From Gnetum montanum (Eukaryota > Streptophyta > Gnetopsida > Gnetales > Gnetaceae), in NCBI GenBank assembly GCA_015680685.1, contig MNCI01015499.1, forward strand, positions 507,503-571,502: a stretch of 64,000 nucleotides of DNA, read 5' to 3'. Shown here in pieces: positions 12,791 to 24,826 of the stretch (its first letter is position 1; each line of letters opens with the position of its first letter). Both the position numbers and the translations under genes were made by a program. The notes below the pieces were generated by a model that saw nothing but the letters and a program-made list of their open reading frames with translations, did no database searches and was not told where the DNA came from.

Positions 12791-13462
12791 GAGGTACATT
12801 TGATCATGATCATCCAGTAGCACTAGGTGGGGGTGGAGGTTCTACTTCCTCGATCAGCTCGCTGGAGCTTGCATCATCGCATGGTACCTACAACAACCAT
12901 TAACAAATATGCATGATTAGTAAGCAAGCATGCATTACATAAGCTAACTCAAAACATAAAAAGCATAAAAAACTAACTTGGGATGGTCCCACATTAGTAA
13001 GTTTTGAAGGTAACTTTCCAAGGCCATCCTCCAAGCAGCAAAGGATCTTAGCCTTAGAGAGTTGTGTCCAGTCTTCCTGGCCAAAGTCAATACCCACAAT
13101 GGTCTTGCCTTTGTCCATGGTAGTCCATGGTAGTGGCTCCATGAAAAATGTAGTAGAAGAGGCCTCTCTATAGGGGTGATGATCTATCTCATAGGAGAGT
13201 CACTCACAACTGTACGCTATGTGAACAGGTCATACACCTGCTTCCCTCCAGTCATCTCAAGAAACATCTCAAGACGATAACATTTGGTAGATTCTTCCTT
13301 GTACCATTGTAGGTATGTTTCATGCTCTTGCTTGTACTAATGCTTGTGATTCTTCTGCATCTGTCCCCACTGATAAAATTTTGTGCTATAATTCTTCCAA
13401 TCCTGATTCTTCTAAGTAAGCAAATCCATCTAGAGTTGTTGCTCTACTAGCTCCTAGGTGGC
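12790..13462 (-). pseudogene. aORF of element C, C-terminal part
   Basis: Minus strand. The segment 13142-12900 (LPWTTMDKGKTIVGIDFG, then WTQLSKAKI and NVGPSQVS) aligns with the C-terminal exon of the A gene (LPHWTSMEKGKVKAE, WTDLTEDEI, EAGPSRVS). Right of it, 13463 onward, the gene is interrupted by B and resumes at 41051. Stops and frame changes are present. Confidence 0.65.
13458..13462. other. Left target-site duplication of element B (GTGGC)
   Basis: GTGGC directly before TGAAACACC; the same five bases follow the last LTR at 41046-41050. Confidence 0.9.
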
Positions 13463-14701
13463 TGAAACACCACAAAATTCTGAGCATAGCACTTATCCAA
13501 CAAGGATCAAGCTAAAGTCATGATGCTCCCCATGATGACTAAAGCTTTATGGCCTCATGGATAGCTTCAAATGAAGTCAAACTGAATAGGAAATGGTTCC
13601 ATGGGATCCACAGAAGACTATAGTGACATGTGGCATTAGACCTAGTGAATTTTGAACTCAAAACACTTGGTTTTCACCAAGTATGCATCCTGCATGCCGG
13701 TCTATACATGCCCAGCATGCACCACCAAAAGCGAGGTCGACCAAGTGATTCAGCCAACCTGCACGCTGACCTGCACACCCAGCGTGTACACCTAGTGTGC
13801 AGCCCAACGTACACAAATCAGAGCCTTCCAAAACCATGTCAGATCGAGTCCAAATGAGCCCAAATTCGATAGGCAACATTCTCATGATCCAAGGGCCAAA
13901 TTCAATATTTTCTATTGTAACAGTATATTCGTTTGTAAAGTTCAATTCTCTTGCATTAGGCAAGTCTGTACGCTAAGTTCACATGCCCAGCATGTACACA
14001 CTGGCATGCAGCATGCTGTACAGTTGTAATTCTTTTCACACTCGGACGATGTAGCCACATGTCACCCGATTCGACATTCCAGCATCCCACAGCCAATCAT
14101 CCCATATTAGATCCAAATTTGGCATCCAAACCCATACAAAAACCTAGATTTTTGACTAGATCGGGGTTCAAAAATTGGGAGAATCTGGGCAAAAATTAGG
14201 GCAAGACACTTAGAGCATTGAGAACACCCATCCTGCACACTGGACTACTACCCTGCATGCTGAGCATACAGTCTTCACGCTGTGCTTGCAACCCAAACCA
14301 GCATACCATCATCCCTCCGCATCCACCAGGGCTCTTCGTCCGCCTTATGTCAGATTCACAACTGCGTCTAGACCAGTGCATTGTAATTTTCATTATGCAA
14401 TAATATTGCTACATTTTCGGCCAAGATTTGTTACAGTTTTCATTCGTATTTCTTTATCTCTTGTTTACATTCCTGCACACTGATTTACATTTATCATACC
14501 GTTTACGTATAACCCGGCATATCGCACATTGGCATATCTTTGGGGAAATCCTTGATTGATCCGCGTGCAGACCACCCAAGGTACTCTACCTTTGTTAATT
14601 CCAACCCACCCTCAAGCAAAGGTAGGGTCTTCTGTGCTTGTCTGTAAATCACACGGTGCTCTTCCCATTCTAGCCTTGCACGGATGATTTTAGATAATAC
14701 A
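13463..14701 (+). repeat. B-family LTR 1 (1239 bp)
   Basis: TGAAACACCACAAAATTCTG start, AATACA end, primer-binding site five bases on. Words around TACACGCTG, GCATGC and their C-to-T or G-to-A variants recur throughout. Where LTR 3 has TATAAAAG this copy reads ATACAAAA (14133-14140). Confidence 0.9.
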
Positions 14702-14706
14702 GAAAA

Positions 14707-14723
14707 TGGCGCTAGAAGGAGGG
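14707..14723 (+). other. Primer-binding site, B unit 1
   Basis: TGGCGCTAGAAGGAGGG five bases after the LTR end, beginning with the TGG that pairs with tRNA CCA. The same 17 bases follow every 5' LTR of B; A has TGGTGCTAGAAGGAGGG. I cannot assign the tRNA with certainty. Confidence 0.85.
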
Positions 14724-15090
14724 CCTGAAACTATTTAAATCTACTCTGATCTCATACACTCATCCCCTGTGCTTTTGATCTATCACCAAGTTTCCTCAGA
14801 TTTACACTTTGTCTGCATAACTCTGATTTTGCAACTCTCCAGATCTGTGTCCTATTCTACAATAATCTCAGCATCTACACGCTGCCCAAATTACCTACAC
14901 GTTGTAGACCTTGTCTACACGCTGCCCAGCTTACCTGCACACTATAGACCTTGTCTACATGCTACAACTGGTTTCTGTATGCTAGTCGTTGAAGCCTGTA
15001 CAGTAGGATCCAGTCCATAAGCTGTGTAAATAGGCTGCACGCTGCCAACTTAGGTGTACACTGATAAGTATACTTGTTTCATATTCGGCC
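14724..15090 (+). other. Leader of B unit 1 with 40-bp tandem repeat (two and a half copies)
   Basis: Untranslated leader before gag. At 14874-14976 a 40-bp unit (TGTCTACACGCTGCCCAGC plus TTACCTGCAC... ACC) is repeated a little over twice. Unit 2 has five copies at the same place. Confidence 0.75.
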
Positions 15091-18000
15091 ATGTCCTCAC
15101 CTGTACACCCTGACATTGTCTTCCATCCACCTAGTTACACTTATGACCTTTTTGTCATGAATACTGCCAACACCAACATTTCAACCAAGTCCATTCTAGA
15201 CACTATTGGCCCCATGACGATGCCGATACCCATTGTGCAACCCATAGGGGTCCACGGTGAGGTTAATGCCCGGGGAGGACTTCGCCAATCTCTTAGACTT
15301 CAAGGGAAGGATCCATCATTTAATATCATAACACAAGAACAGTATAACTTCATATGTGTGAAGATCCAAGCCGGCTTGACAGTAGACCAAACTGAACTAG
15401 AGGCCAAGAAATAGTATGAATTGGTTCATAAGGGAGGACATGAGTTCATACCCTCCCCATATGACATCATCCCTCTTCCAGAGCACTACTCTGAGCTCAT
15501 TTCACAGCTCCTCCTAGTAAGACGTCAATCTCATGATCAATCCATAGTAAATCCTCAATTAGAAGAGGAGGATGACTTTGCGGCGTAGTCTGAACAGGAG
15601 GATTCGTACCATACTCTCAGTCCGCACACTTACGCAAACCCGTTATTTCATCCCTTCACGGGGGAAACTATGTCTCTCCATTCATTTAAAACCACTCAAG
15701 TGCACGTGCCGCAACAGGAACCATCCACTCTTGTTCCCACACTCCCGGTGACCGATATTCAATTCAATATACCCATCACCACTATTCTTACCATTACCAC
15801 GTTACCCCCTCTTTTACAAATACAACCCCAACAACACCTGCCTCAAGATAATGTAGGAGTGACTTTCCCATCTCAAGTGATTGGGATGCCATCTGTGATA
15901 CTAGCCTCTACATCTGCACACTATATACCACAGATCCAAACCCAAGGGATACCCTTCACCACTTCAGCTCAACAAGTTCAGGGTGGTCCTTCACAACTCA
16001 TGACTGGACAATGGGCCATGACTAGCATGGAAGCGCATCAACCTCCTCACTACAACATATGACCTCCTATGGTTCCATCCATGAATGTCCCTCAAGTATA
16101 GCAACAACAACAACAACCCTTTTCTTATACTATGCTACCCTTAGTAGCACCTACCATGAATATTCCACAAACGCAACCTCCAACCACTCAACTCTCCTCT
16201 TTCCAGCCCACCATGCAACAATCTAACTTGTATACGACACAACATAATCAATCTACTATCTTACCTAGTGCCCAAGACTGGGCTGAAGCCAAAAAGCTGA
16301 TGCAAGAGCTAACTGATGAAGTCAAGTGCCTCAAAATAGCTACTGATGAAGAGCTTAAGATAGTAGATTTCTATCAAGATGACCCTATCAGCTCTTCAAT
16401 TCCACCTCTAACATTACCTAAAGGTGTTTCCCTACCCACGTTAACCAAATAAAATGGGGAAACAGACCCCAACGCCCATCTTGTAACATTTAGACTAGAG
16501 TGCATGTTGCTTTAAGCATGGCCACATGCAATCTTGGGAGTGTTCCCTATGTTCCTCACAGGGAGAGCACTTGACTAGTATCAGGCTTTGCCCCGAAACT
16601 CCATAGCTTCTCTGGAAGATTTATTAAATGAGTTCATTACCAGGTTCAAGTATAACTTGAAGCCTGAAGCAACACTTGACAGCCTCATACAAGTCAAGCA
16701 AGCATCGCTTGAACCTATTCAAAAATTTATTCAAAGGTGGAGTGCTGCCCTCAATGAGCTCCATGAGCCAATCCCGGAGACTTACCTCCTCACTATTCTA
16801 AAGGGGGCCGTTAATGATTTTGTAAAGTCCAAACTATGCTATCTTAATGCACGCACTCTTAGCTAAGCATTTGTACAAATAAAGCATATTGAAGAAGCTG
16901 CGCAAAATAGCCATGATCCAGCCTATTCAGCCTTTAGAAACCAACATAATAAGAAAGACAAAGAAAAGGCTAAGGCAACTATAGTAGCAGTAGAAGAAAC
17001 ACAACAAACGAGCATGAGACAACAAGACAAACCACCTACTGTCCCTACTAACTATACTAGACCAGTTCCTGCTACTCCACCCGAACGTTCTACATCGCAA
17101 ACTGCTACAACAAGTCATGCCCGAAACTTTGAGAGGAAATATCCCTCTCAATACACACCATTGCCCATGAAGCCTTCTCAACTATTTGACTAACTTTTGA
17201 AGGATGGAATGATGAAACACAAGCAAATGTCTCCTGCAGCTATTCAAAGACATGATCAATTTTGTAAATTGGTCATGAATCCAGGCTTGGCCACACCTAA
17301 CGAGCCTCCTATCCCAAAAGGCTTTAGGCTCGATAGGTATTGCGAGTACCATCAACGTAATGGACATGGTACCAATTTTTGTTTTGCCCTGAAACAAGAC
17401 ATTCAACGAATGATAGATAGGGGCGAAATAACTTTCGATGAGTCCAACCCAGTCCAACCGCAAAACCAATCCATTGGCGTATATAAAGACCCACTAAATA
17501 CTAAGGAAGCACCATACATAATTAACACTATCTACTTAGAAAATGAGCAAGAAGCACCCAGGATTAACACCATTTATTTAGATGATGAACAACAAACACC
17601 TAGGAGACCCTTGATATCCTATACTCCTCCCACTGCACAAACACCTGTACCGCAATCATCATATCCTCCATATAACCTACCTACCCCGCAAAGATCCTAT
17701 GTCATCTAGGTACCTCCCGCGGTGGCAGCCTCCACCATACCACCACAAGCTAAACCATACGTAGTGCGTGTACCTCCTACCGCTACTACCCTAAACATGC
17801 AACCTCCTACCCAGCCCGCTTCCTATGTAGTCCGGGTGCCACCCGTGGTTGCAACTACAGAGGCACAGCCCCCAACTAGACCAACTCCATATGTTGTCAA
17901 GATATCCAAACATCCTGATAACCACCAACCTTCCATTGCAAACACAAAATTGATCAATCGCATATGTTATCAGGGTGCCTAGGTAGCCTAACACTCAACC

Positions 18001-19420
18001 ACCTTCGACCACCCGATCACAACCCTGTCCTACTCCATACGTCATACAGGTTCCAAAGAAACCTAATGTTTAGAAACCAAATCTTTCCCCGCGCCACACG
18101 TGGGAACGCTTGGCGGACACGCTCAGATGGGAATGATTGGAGAAAGAACGTCAACAGCTTACATTAGGACTCCCCAAGCCTACTCCATTAAGTGCAGTAC
18201 CCATGAAATCACCTAATAACAAATCAAACACGAGCTATAAGGGAGAATCATCAAGAATACATGATGCATCAAAATCAACGGTTACAGAAGAAAACTTCAA
18301 ACCAGCTACACATGAGATAAAGCTGTTGGGCCCGATGGACCAAGTAACCACTAACAAACATGCACCTAACGGTAAATATTTAGCAACAGCCTTAACACAG
18401 GTCACGCAGGCACTTAAACAGAAAAACACTTCATTAAGCCTATATGACCTGATGTTAACTTCTCAAACTCATCGCGAAGCCCTAGTACGCATGTTGACAT
18501 CGATCTCAGTAAGTGAAGACTTACCTCCAAATGAACCATCAATTCATGCGGTAATGTATTCGCTTCAAGGATCGACTTCTAAATCACTAGGCTTCCACAC
18601 TAACAACATCAAAATTGATAAGAAAATAAGAGAAGTAACAATCGCACCTATGTTCATAATGATATAAGTAAACCAATTCAAAATACATCGAGTGCATGTA
18701 GATGACGGAGTCGCCACAAACGTAGTACCCTATCCCATTATCGAATAATTAGGGCTTACGGAACTAATTAGACCAACCTCCACGACATGTTTAAAATCGT
18801 TTAGTGGATCACGCATAGTAGTAAAAGGAACCATAACTTTGGACTTTATAGTAGGGGGTCGATTCCCCACATCTGCTAACTTTGTTGTCATTGACAAAAT
18901 GCCAGGGTTTAATTTAATATTAGGAAGACCCTGGTTGGTTCAACTCAAAGTAGTCTCTTCCCCCATACACCAAGAGATCCACCTGCCTTATGAAGGTGGT
19001 GAGATCATTATACACAGGGAGGCTACTACACCTACCATCTCGTCACATACAGATACAAACCAAGGCTCAGAGGTTAAGTTTGAAGAACCTAAACAGGATG
19101 ACACAAAGCAAAAACAAAGTTGCATGCGACCAATAGACAATGATCCATCAGCTATAAAAGAAACTTCACCTAACACGAAAACACCCGAACCTGAAACTGT
19201 ACATATACCGCCTAACCTAGAAACTACAACAAACATCAAAACTACTAAACATACGGAAACACTAGAAGATGCCAACATAGAGCCTGTTCCATCAGACGTC
19301 CCTTGGGCTGAATTACCGTTCAACGTGATCAGCGAAGGGGACGCTGAGTATAGGATCATACCTATTAACGCCACTCCTAATGTTAAATTAAGAAAACTCA
19401 AAAAATTACTAAACCAATAA
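15091..19420 (+). pseudogene. gag-protease of B unit 1, degenerate
   Basis: Starts ATG 15091 (MSSPVHPDIVFHPPSY). An N-terminal block with SLRLQGKDPSFN and YNFICVKIQAG is shared with A. A glutamine- and proline-rich stretch runs to about 16250. The Gag core is at about 16370-16870 (EFITRFKYNLKPEATLD; FIQRWSAALNEL). The zinc knuckle CEYHQRNGHGTNFC at 17341 is of the CX2HX4HX4C form. A linker with repeated YVVRVPP motifs (17700-17960) leads to a retropepsin domain (about 18400-19000) with VHVDDGVATNVV at its active site and NLILGRPWLVQL as the second hallmark. It ends in an acidic tail at 19420. Stops at 15412, 15586, 16060, 16450, 16513, 17192, 17707, 18665, 18746 and frame changes around 17980-18140 break it. 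Confidence 0.85.
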
Positions 19421-20103
19421 GCTACATTCATCGTCTGAAATGACGTTAAACTACCACATGTCTACAACGACATAAAACTAGCTGCAGCCAGAAATGGCCG
19501 ATTTGTCAAGAAACCCACAAGTATCACTTGAAACTTCCCTTGTTTACTCATGGCCCAAAATGGCCTTAAACTAGTGCATGGGGCTCGAAATGGCCTTAAA
19601 CTAGAACATCAAGACTACAGTCCATCATGACTTTAAACTGACACACATATGCGCATGGCCCGAAATGGCCTTAAACTAGAGCATTTTCTTACATTTGTTT
19701 TCTCTTAATTCAAGTTCACTGTTTGAATTTATGCTTACATTGTTGCGTTATTAGTTACAGTTTTGCTTCGCATCCCCCTTTTATACGATTATGCTTCAAT
19801 TACAATTACATTCCTGCCTGCATTCCTACTTCGTGCATTACACTTAAATAACAAAATAAACAAAAACATTTTACATTGCTACATTGTGGTTACATTGAAA
19901 CAGCCAAAAGAACAAAAATATTTTCATCTCAAATCTACGCTTATCAATGCTCAAACAAACTCAAAATTCAAAAAAAAAAAATTAATAACAGAAAACTCAA
20001 CCGAAAAAATTGTATAAATGTATCAAAGTCAATTAGAAATTAGCACAATGTTTCCACACAATACACAGATTGTATAGATGATCACTTTAACAAAAAAAAA
20101 ACA
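19421..20103 (+). repeat. Post-protease TAAACT array (19430-19690) and AT-rich intron sequence, B unit 1
   Basis: Six units such as TGGCCCGAAATGGCCTTAA followed by ACTAG occupy 19430-19690. From 19690 to 20100 the DNA is AT-rich without a gene. This is the 5' part of the presumed protease-RT intron. I could not fix the donor. Confidence 0.7.
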
Positions 20104-20396
20104 TCAAATCGGAACTAGGCATCAAATCTAGGAGGAGCTTGATCTTTAGGTTCCTCCACATCATATTGCCCCACTCCATTGGGGCCACCTTCCTAGCCAC
20201 CTTCATTGCCGCGACTCTGTAAAGGAAAAAAGAAGAAAGAAAATAATTAACAAAAAAGATATGACATTCCTTGCTAAAAACTAATAAACAAAGTTGACAA
20301 ATTTAAATGACTTACTGAAGAAGATCCTCGTAGACCAAACTCCAGTTGACGAAGGATCTCCTCTTCAGAGACACTTGCCCAGTCAGTTCCATCAAA
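20104..20396 (-). pseudogene. aORF fragment, C-terminal end (B unit 1)
   Basis: Minus strand, near-identical to 29705-30013 of unit 2. It contains the acidic C-terminal exon (EEPKDQAPPRFDA) and its acceptor TTTACAG|AG, then the preceding exon with RQLEFGL. The gene is cut at 20396 by a fused LTR fragment, so only the last two exons remain. Confidence 0.65.
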
Positions 20397-20978
20397 ACCC
20401 AGATTTTTGACTAGATCGAGGTTCGAAAATTGGGAGAATCTGGGAAAAAATTGGGGCAAGACACTTAGAGCATTAAGAACATCCACCCTGCATGCTAGAC
20501 TGCTACCCTGCACACTGAGCATACAGTCTTCACGCTATGCTTGCAGTTCAAACCAGCATTCCATCACTCCTCTGCATCCACCAAGGCTCTTCATTTGCCT
20601 TGTGTCAGATTCACAACTGCGTCTAGACCAGTACATTGTAATTTTTATTCTGCAATAATATTGCTGCATTTTCGGCCAAGATTTGTTACAGTTTTTATTC
20701 GTATTTCTTTATCTCTTGTTTACATTCCTGCACGCTGATTTACATTTATCATACTATTTACGTATAACCTAGCATATCGCACATTGGCATATGTTTAGGA
20801 AAATCCTTGTCTGATCCGCGTGTGGACCACCCAAGGTACTCTACCTTTGTCAGTTCCAGCTTGCCCTCAAGTGAAGGTAGGATCTTCTATGCCTGTCTGT
20901 AGATCTCTCGGCGTACATTTCATTCTAGCTATGCACTGACAATTTTAGACAGTATAGAAAATGGCGCTAGAAGGAGGG
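20397..20978 (+). repeat. Truncated B LTR (3' 560 bp) fused to the antisense fragment, with primer-binding site
   Basis: 20397-20956 matches LTR 1 from about 14144 to its end (CTGCATCCACC..., ATTTACGTATAACC). The primer-binding site TGGCGCTAGAAGGAGGG follows at 20962-20978. The left join falls in CCCAGAT/CCTAGAT, a word shared by both parents, so it looks like a short-homology junction. Confidence 0.85.
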
Positions 20979-21562
20979 CGACACCTAATGAGCCTACACA
21001 AAAAAAAACAACACCCTTGGCATTTCCCATACAAGCCCCAGGCGGGAAGGCAGTTATCTTGAAAATAAGTACTCATGTCTCAAATGCCCAAGTAACATCT
21101 CATTGCGTGACTTTGGCTCTTCGCAAACAGGTTTCCTTTAACAGTAAACAGAGGCCCTGTTCCTCCAAAGAACGCAACACATCATCACGTTGCTTTGGTT
21201 GTGCCAACAAGTCCTCTTAAACACTAAACAAGAGCCTTGTTCTGCCAAAGGATGTACACCTCATGTCTTGGTCCCAAGTCTACTTGACAATGGCTATTGA
21301 CAAGGATCAACATGACCCGTACACACACTAGAGCATCCCCTTCCCCATGCACAATCCCTTGATCAGTTCCTGATCCCCACAATCTCCATTTCCCTATCCA
21401 GCTACAAACTTCATTTCCCAATCCCATGTACCACTAAACACGGTGCGATGACATCTTGCTAAATGTCGAAGGCAAATGCTACCAAGTTGCTTGTGGTGTT
21501 TTGTACTTCTTTATCAACGCCTCTTGGGTTGATTCCTCCAAGTGTCAACAAAGAGGGGCCAA
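20979..21562 (+). other. Filler and 3' untranslated region of B unit 1
   Basis: 20979-20998 (ACACCTAATGAGCCT) resembles gag text at 17290 and looks like filler. From about 21000 the sequence matches 39256-39818 upstream of LTR 3. The conserved block GTGTTTTGTACTTCTTT is at 21496-21514 and the polypurine tract AAAGAGGGG at 21550-21558. No gene is present. Confidence 0.75.
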
Positions 21563-22788
21563 TGAAATACCAAAATATTCTGAGCTTAGCAGTTCTCTAA
21601 CAAGGATCGAGCTAAAGTCATGATGCTTCCCACCATGACTGAAGCTTGATGGCCTCATGGACAGCTTCGAAAGAAGTCGAACTAAATAGGAAATGGTCCC
21701 ATGGGATCCACAGAAGACTACAATGACATGTGGCATTAGACCTGGTGAATTTTAAACTCAAAACACTTGGTTTTCACAAAGTATGCATCCTACACACTAG
21801 TCTATACATGCCCAGTGTGCACCACCAAAAGTGAGGTCGACCAAGTGATTCAACCAACCTGCACGTTGACCTGCACGCCCAGCATGTAGCCCAACATACA
21901 CCAGTTGGAGCCTTCCAAAACCATGTCAAATCGAGTTCAAATGAGCCCAAATTCGATAGACAGCATTCTCATCATCCAAGGGCCAAATTCAAGATTTTCT
22001 ATTGTAACAGTATATTCATTTGTAAAGTTCAATTCTCTTGCGTTGGGCAAGTCTGTATGCTGAGTTCACATGCCCAGCATGTACACGCTGGCATGCAACA
22101 CGCTGTACAGTTGTAATTCTCTTCACACTCGGACAATATAGCCACATGTCACCCGATCTGACATTCCAACACCCCATAGCCAATCATCCCATCTCAGATC
22201 CAAATTTGGCACCCAAACCCATACAAAAACCTATATTTTTTACCAGATCAAGGTTCGAAAATTGGAAGAATCTGGGCAAAAATTAGGGCAAGACACTTAG
22301 AGCATTGTGAACACCCACACTACACACTGGACTGCTACCCTGTATGTTGAGCATATAGTCTTCACACTGTGCCTGTAGCCCAAACCAGCATACCATCATC
22401 CCTCCGCAACCACTGGGGCTCTTCATCCGCCTTGTGTTAGATTCACAACTGCGTCTAGACCGGTGCATTGTAATTTTCAATATGCAATAATATTGTTGCA
22501 TTTTCAGCCAAGATTTGTTATAGTTTTCATTCGTATTTATTTATCTCTTATTTACATTCCTGCACACTGATTTACATTTATCATACCGTTTACGTATAAC
22601 CCGACATATCGCACATTTGCATATGTTTGGGGAAATCCTTGTCTAATCTGCGTGTGGACCACCCAAGGTACTCTACCTTCATCAATTCTAGCTCTTCCTC
22701 AAGCGAAGGTAGGGTCTTCTATGCTCATCTGTAAATCACATGGTGCTCATCCCATTCCAGCCTTGCACGGATGATTTCAGATAGTACA
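21563..22788 (+). repeat. B-family LTR 2 (1226 bp), shared by both units
   Basis: Preceded by a polypurine tract, so it ends unit 1, and followed by a primer-binding site, so it starts unit 2. Begins TGAAATACC and ends TAGTACA. Closely similar to LTR 1 and LTR 3. Confidence 0.9.
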
Positions 22789-22793
22789 GAAAA

Positions 22794-22810
22794 TGGCGCT
22801 AGAAGGAGGG
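22794..22810 (+). other. Primer-binding site, B unit 2
   Basis: TGGCGCTAGAAGGAGGG, five bases after LTR 2. Confidence 0.85.
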
Positions 22811-23238
22811 TCTGAAACTATTTAAATATACTCTGATCTCATACACTCGTCCCCTGTGCTTCTGATCTATCACCAAGTTTCCTCAAATTTACACTTTATT
22901 TGCATAACTCTGATTTTGCAACTCTCTGAATCTGCGTCCTATTCCACAGCAATCTCAGTGTCTACACACTACCCAGATTACCTACACATTGTAGACCTTG
23001 TCTACACGCTGTCTAGCTTACCTGCATGCTGTAAACCTTGTCTACATGCTGCCTAGTTTACCTACATGCTGTAGACCTTGTCTACATGCTACCCAGCTTA
23101 CCTGCACACTATAGACCTTGTCTACATGCTGCCCAGCTTACCTGCACGTTGTAGACCTTGTCTACACGCTGCAATTGGGTTTTGTACATTGGTCGTTGAA
23201 GCCTGTACGCTGGGATCCAGTCCATACACTATGTAAAT
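22811..23238 (+). other. Leader of B unit 2 with 40-bp tandem repeat (five copies)
   Basis: No gene. At 22961-23175 a 40-bp unit is repeated five times plus a part (each beginning TGTCTACATGCTGCC or TCTACACACTACCC and ending AGACCT). The copies differ mainly at CG/TG/CA positions. The leader continues at 24768 after the solo LTR. Confidence 0.8.
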
Positions 23239-24762
23239 TGAAACACCGTGAAAATTACGAGTCGGCCTCAGGAAGAGATTCGCAATTCAAGCGAGAGCGC
23301 ACATCAGCTTTGTTCAAGGACAAGTTTACGCTCTATTATGCACGGCAGCATAATGAGCGTAATAGGCTCCAAAATAGTCAAAGGCAGAGTCTAGAGAAGC
23401 ACAACAGTTCGACACTTTTTCTTGTGGCGTATGGATAACTTGTCTTTACGCTCGTTACGCTGCGGTACGTACCATTGCATATTTCATCACTAAAGCTAGG
23501 CATTATTTACGCTTCATCACGCGCAGCTACGTAATGAGCATAAGTTACACATTATTTACGCTTCGTTATGCGCAGCTGCGTAGTGAGCGTAAGTTAGACA
23601 TTGTCTACGCTTTGTTATGCGCAGCTGCATAGTGAGCGTAAAACAATTTTGAGCCTATTGTTTTTATACCGGATTACGCTCATACACGCAACACAACGCG
23701 AATGAGTGTATTACAGCCTGAAAGCAATTGAAGCACGCTCAACATGTACCTGCTTTTCACACGCACAACACGCAAATGAGCATGTTGTGCGTAGTCACAG
23801 TCTGACTTAAAATGGTCATGTCAATGGGACCCGAAATGTCTGGAACCCACGTCATCAGGGTTGCGCCACTTCCACGGAGCGTCGCGGCCTATAAATACCT
23901 CAGTTGACAAAGATACAAGGGTTGGCAAATTAGAGAAGTAGAGGCATTTTTCTGAGCACCAGAGCATTTATCACTTTGAGCGGTAGAAAATCAAAAGGGC
24001 AAGAGCATTTTCTGAGCAAGGAAGCACTTATCACCTTGAGCGGAGAAACAAAGAGCAACCTTTTGGCAACTGCCGACATCACCATCCTTCAGCAAGAACA
24101 GAGCATAGTGCGCTTGAGCCTTAGCAACAGGAGAAATCATTCCTTCGGGGAAGATACGACCTTTCTCCTTTAGTGATCGCTGCCCTGAGCAGGACCTACT
24201 CAAAGCAAAGAAGCAGAACAGGGATTGTAAGATCGTCTCGTCTAGTTTGCAGACTCTACCGGTCAGAAACAGTTGATTGGCAGACCTCAGAGCTTGACCA
24301 TCCTTGCATCCCAGCTTTGGCCTACGAGGTAGATCGGACTCCTGTCTGGACAGTTTCTTGTTGTTTTGTGCTCATTTTTTGCATCAAGTTATTGGGGGTC
24401 TCTCCCATTATAACGTGACATATAAATCATACATACTTTCAAAAATCGAAGCATAGATCTTTGAAAATCACACGTTTCTCTCCTGATTAGCATCTCTTTG
24501 GCGTGTTTGACGTTATCATCGTAGCGATCCATCCATGTCATTTTCCTCCCATTTCACGATCCCCCGAATCAAATTGCAGCACGCAAAGGTCCATAATCTT
24601 CATCGTTTTACTGACCCGTAAGTCCCTGTCTGATCGACAAGACCGTTCAGGGCGCCGCGGATTCGCTTTTTCCAGCATAGGCCTCACGCAGATCTGTGGT
24701 TAAAACTGTATACACGGAACCTCGGTCAGTATTTCCAGCTGCCGACGTTTTCTGTCGTTACA
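23239..24762 (+). repeat. Solo LTR, A-related subfamily, inserted in the B unit 2 leader (1524 bp)
   Basis: TGAAACACCGTGAAAATTAC start, GTCGTTACA end, no internal region. TAAAT precedes (23234-23238) and follows (24763-24767), a perfect five-base duplication, and the flanks rejoin to match the unit 1 leader at about 15026. It has a TATA box at 23890-23897 and palindromes of the TTACGCT...AGCGTAA type at about 23320-23760. It arose by recombination between the two LTRs of a former full element. Confidence 0.95.
23890..23897 (+). promoter_or_regulatory. TATA box of the solo LTR
   Basis: TATAAATA in GCGGCCTATAAATACCTCAG, the same context as in the other A-type LTRs. Confidence 0.6.
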
Positions 24763-24826
24763 TAAATAGGCTACACACTGCCAACTTAGGTGTATGTTAA
24801 TAAGTATACCCGTTTCATATTCGGCC

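Larger units (their letters stand above)
11083..13462 (+). mobile_element. Element C, first piece (gag-protease end, array, start of antisense region)
   Basis: Interior of an older element of the same lineage, cut on the left by D and on the right by B. It carries gag-protease remnants, a TAAACT array and the C-terminal part of the antisense gene. Its continuation is found right of B (41046) and right of A (62207), shown by the GTGGC and GACGG duplications and by collinear antisense exons. Confidence 0.8.

Noticed and set aside
13630-13963. ORFs on both strands in the B LTRs (also at 40039-40320)
   Set aside because: LTR sequence with repeated GCATGC/ACGCTG words; frames are not kept between the three LTRs.
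14707-14723. Assigning the primer tRNA from the TGGCGCTAGAAGGAGGG site
   Set aside because: Without a tRNA set for the species the match cannot be checked, so no tRNA is named.
18988-19431. Minus-strand ORF of 147 codons, also at 28733-29179
   Set aside because: Shadow of the acidic Gag-protease tail; kept in both B units only because the sense strand is kept.
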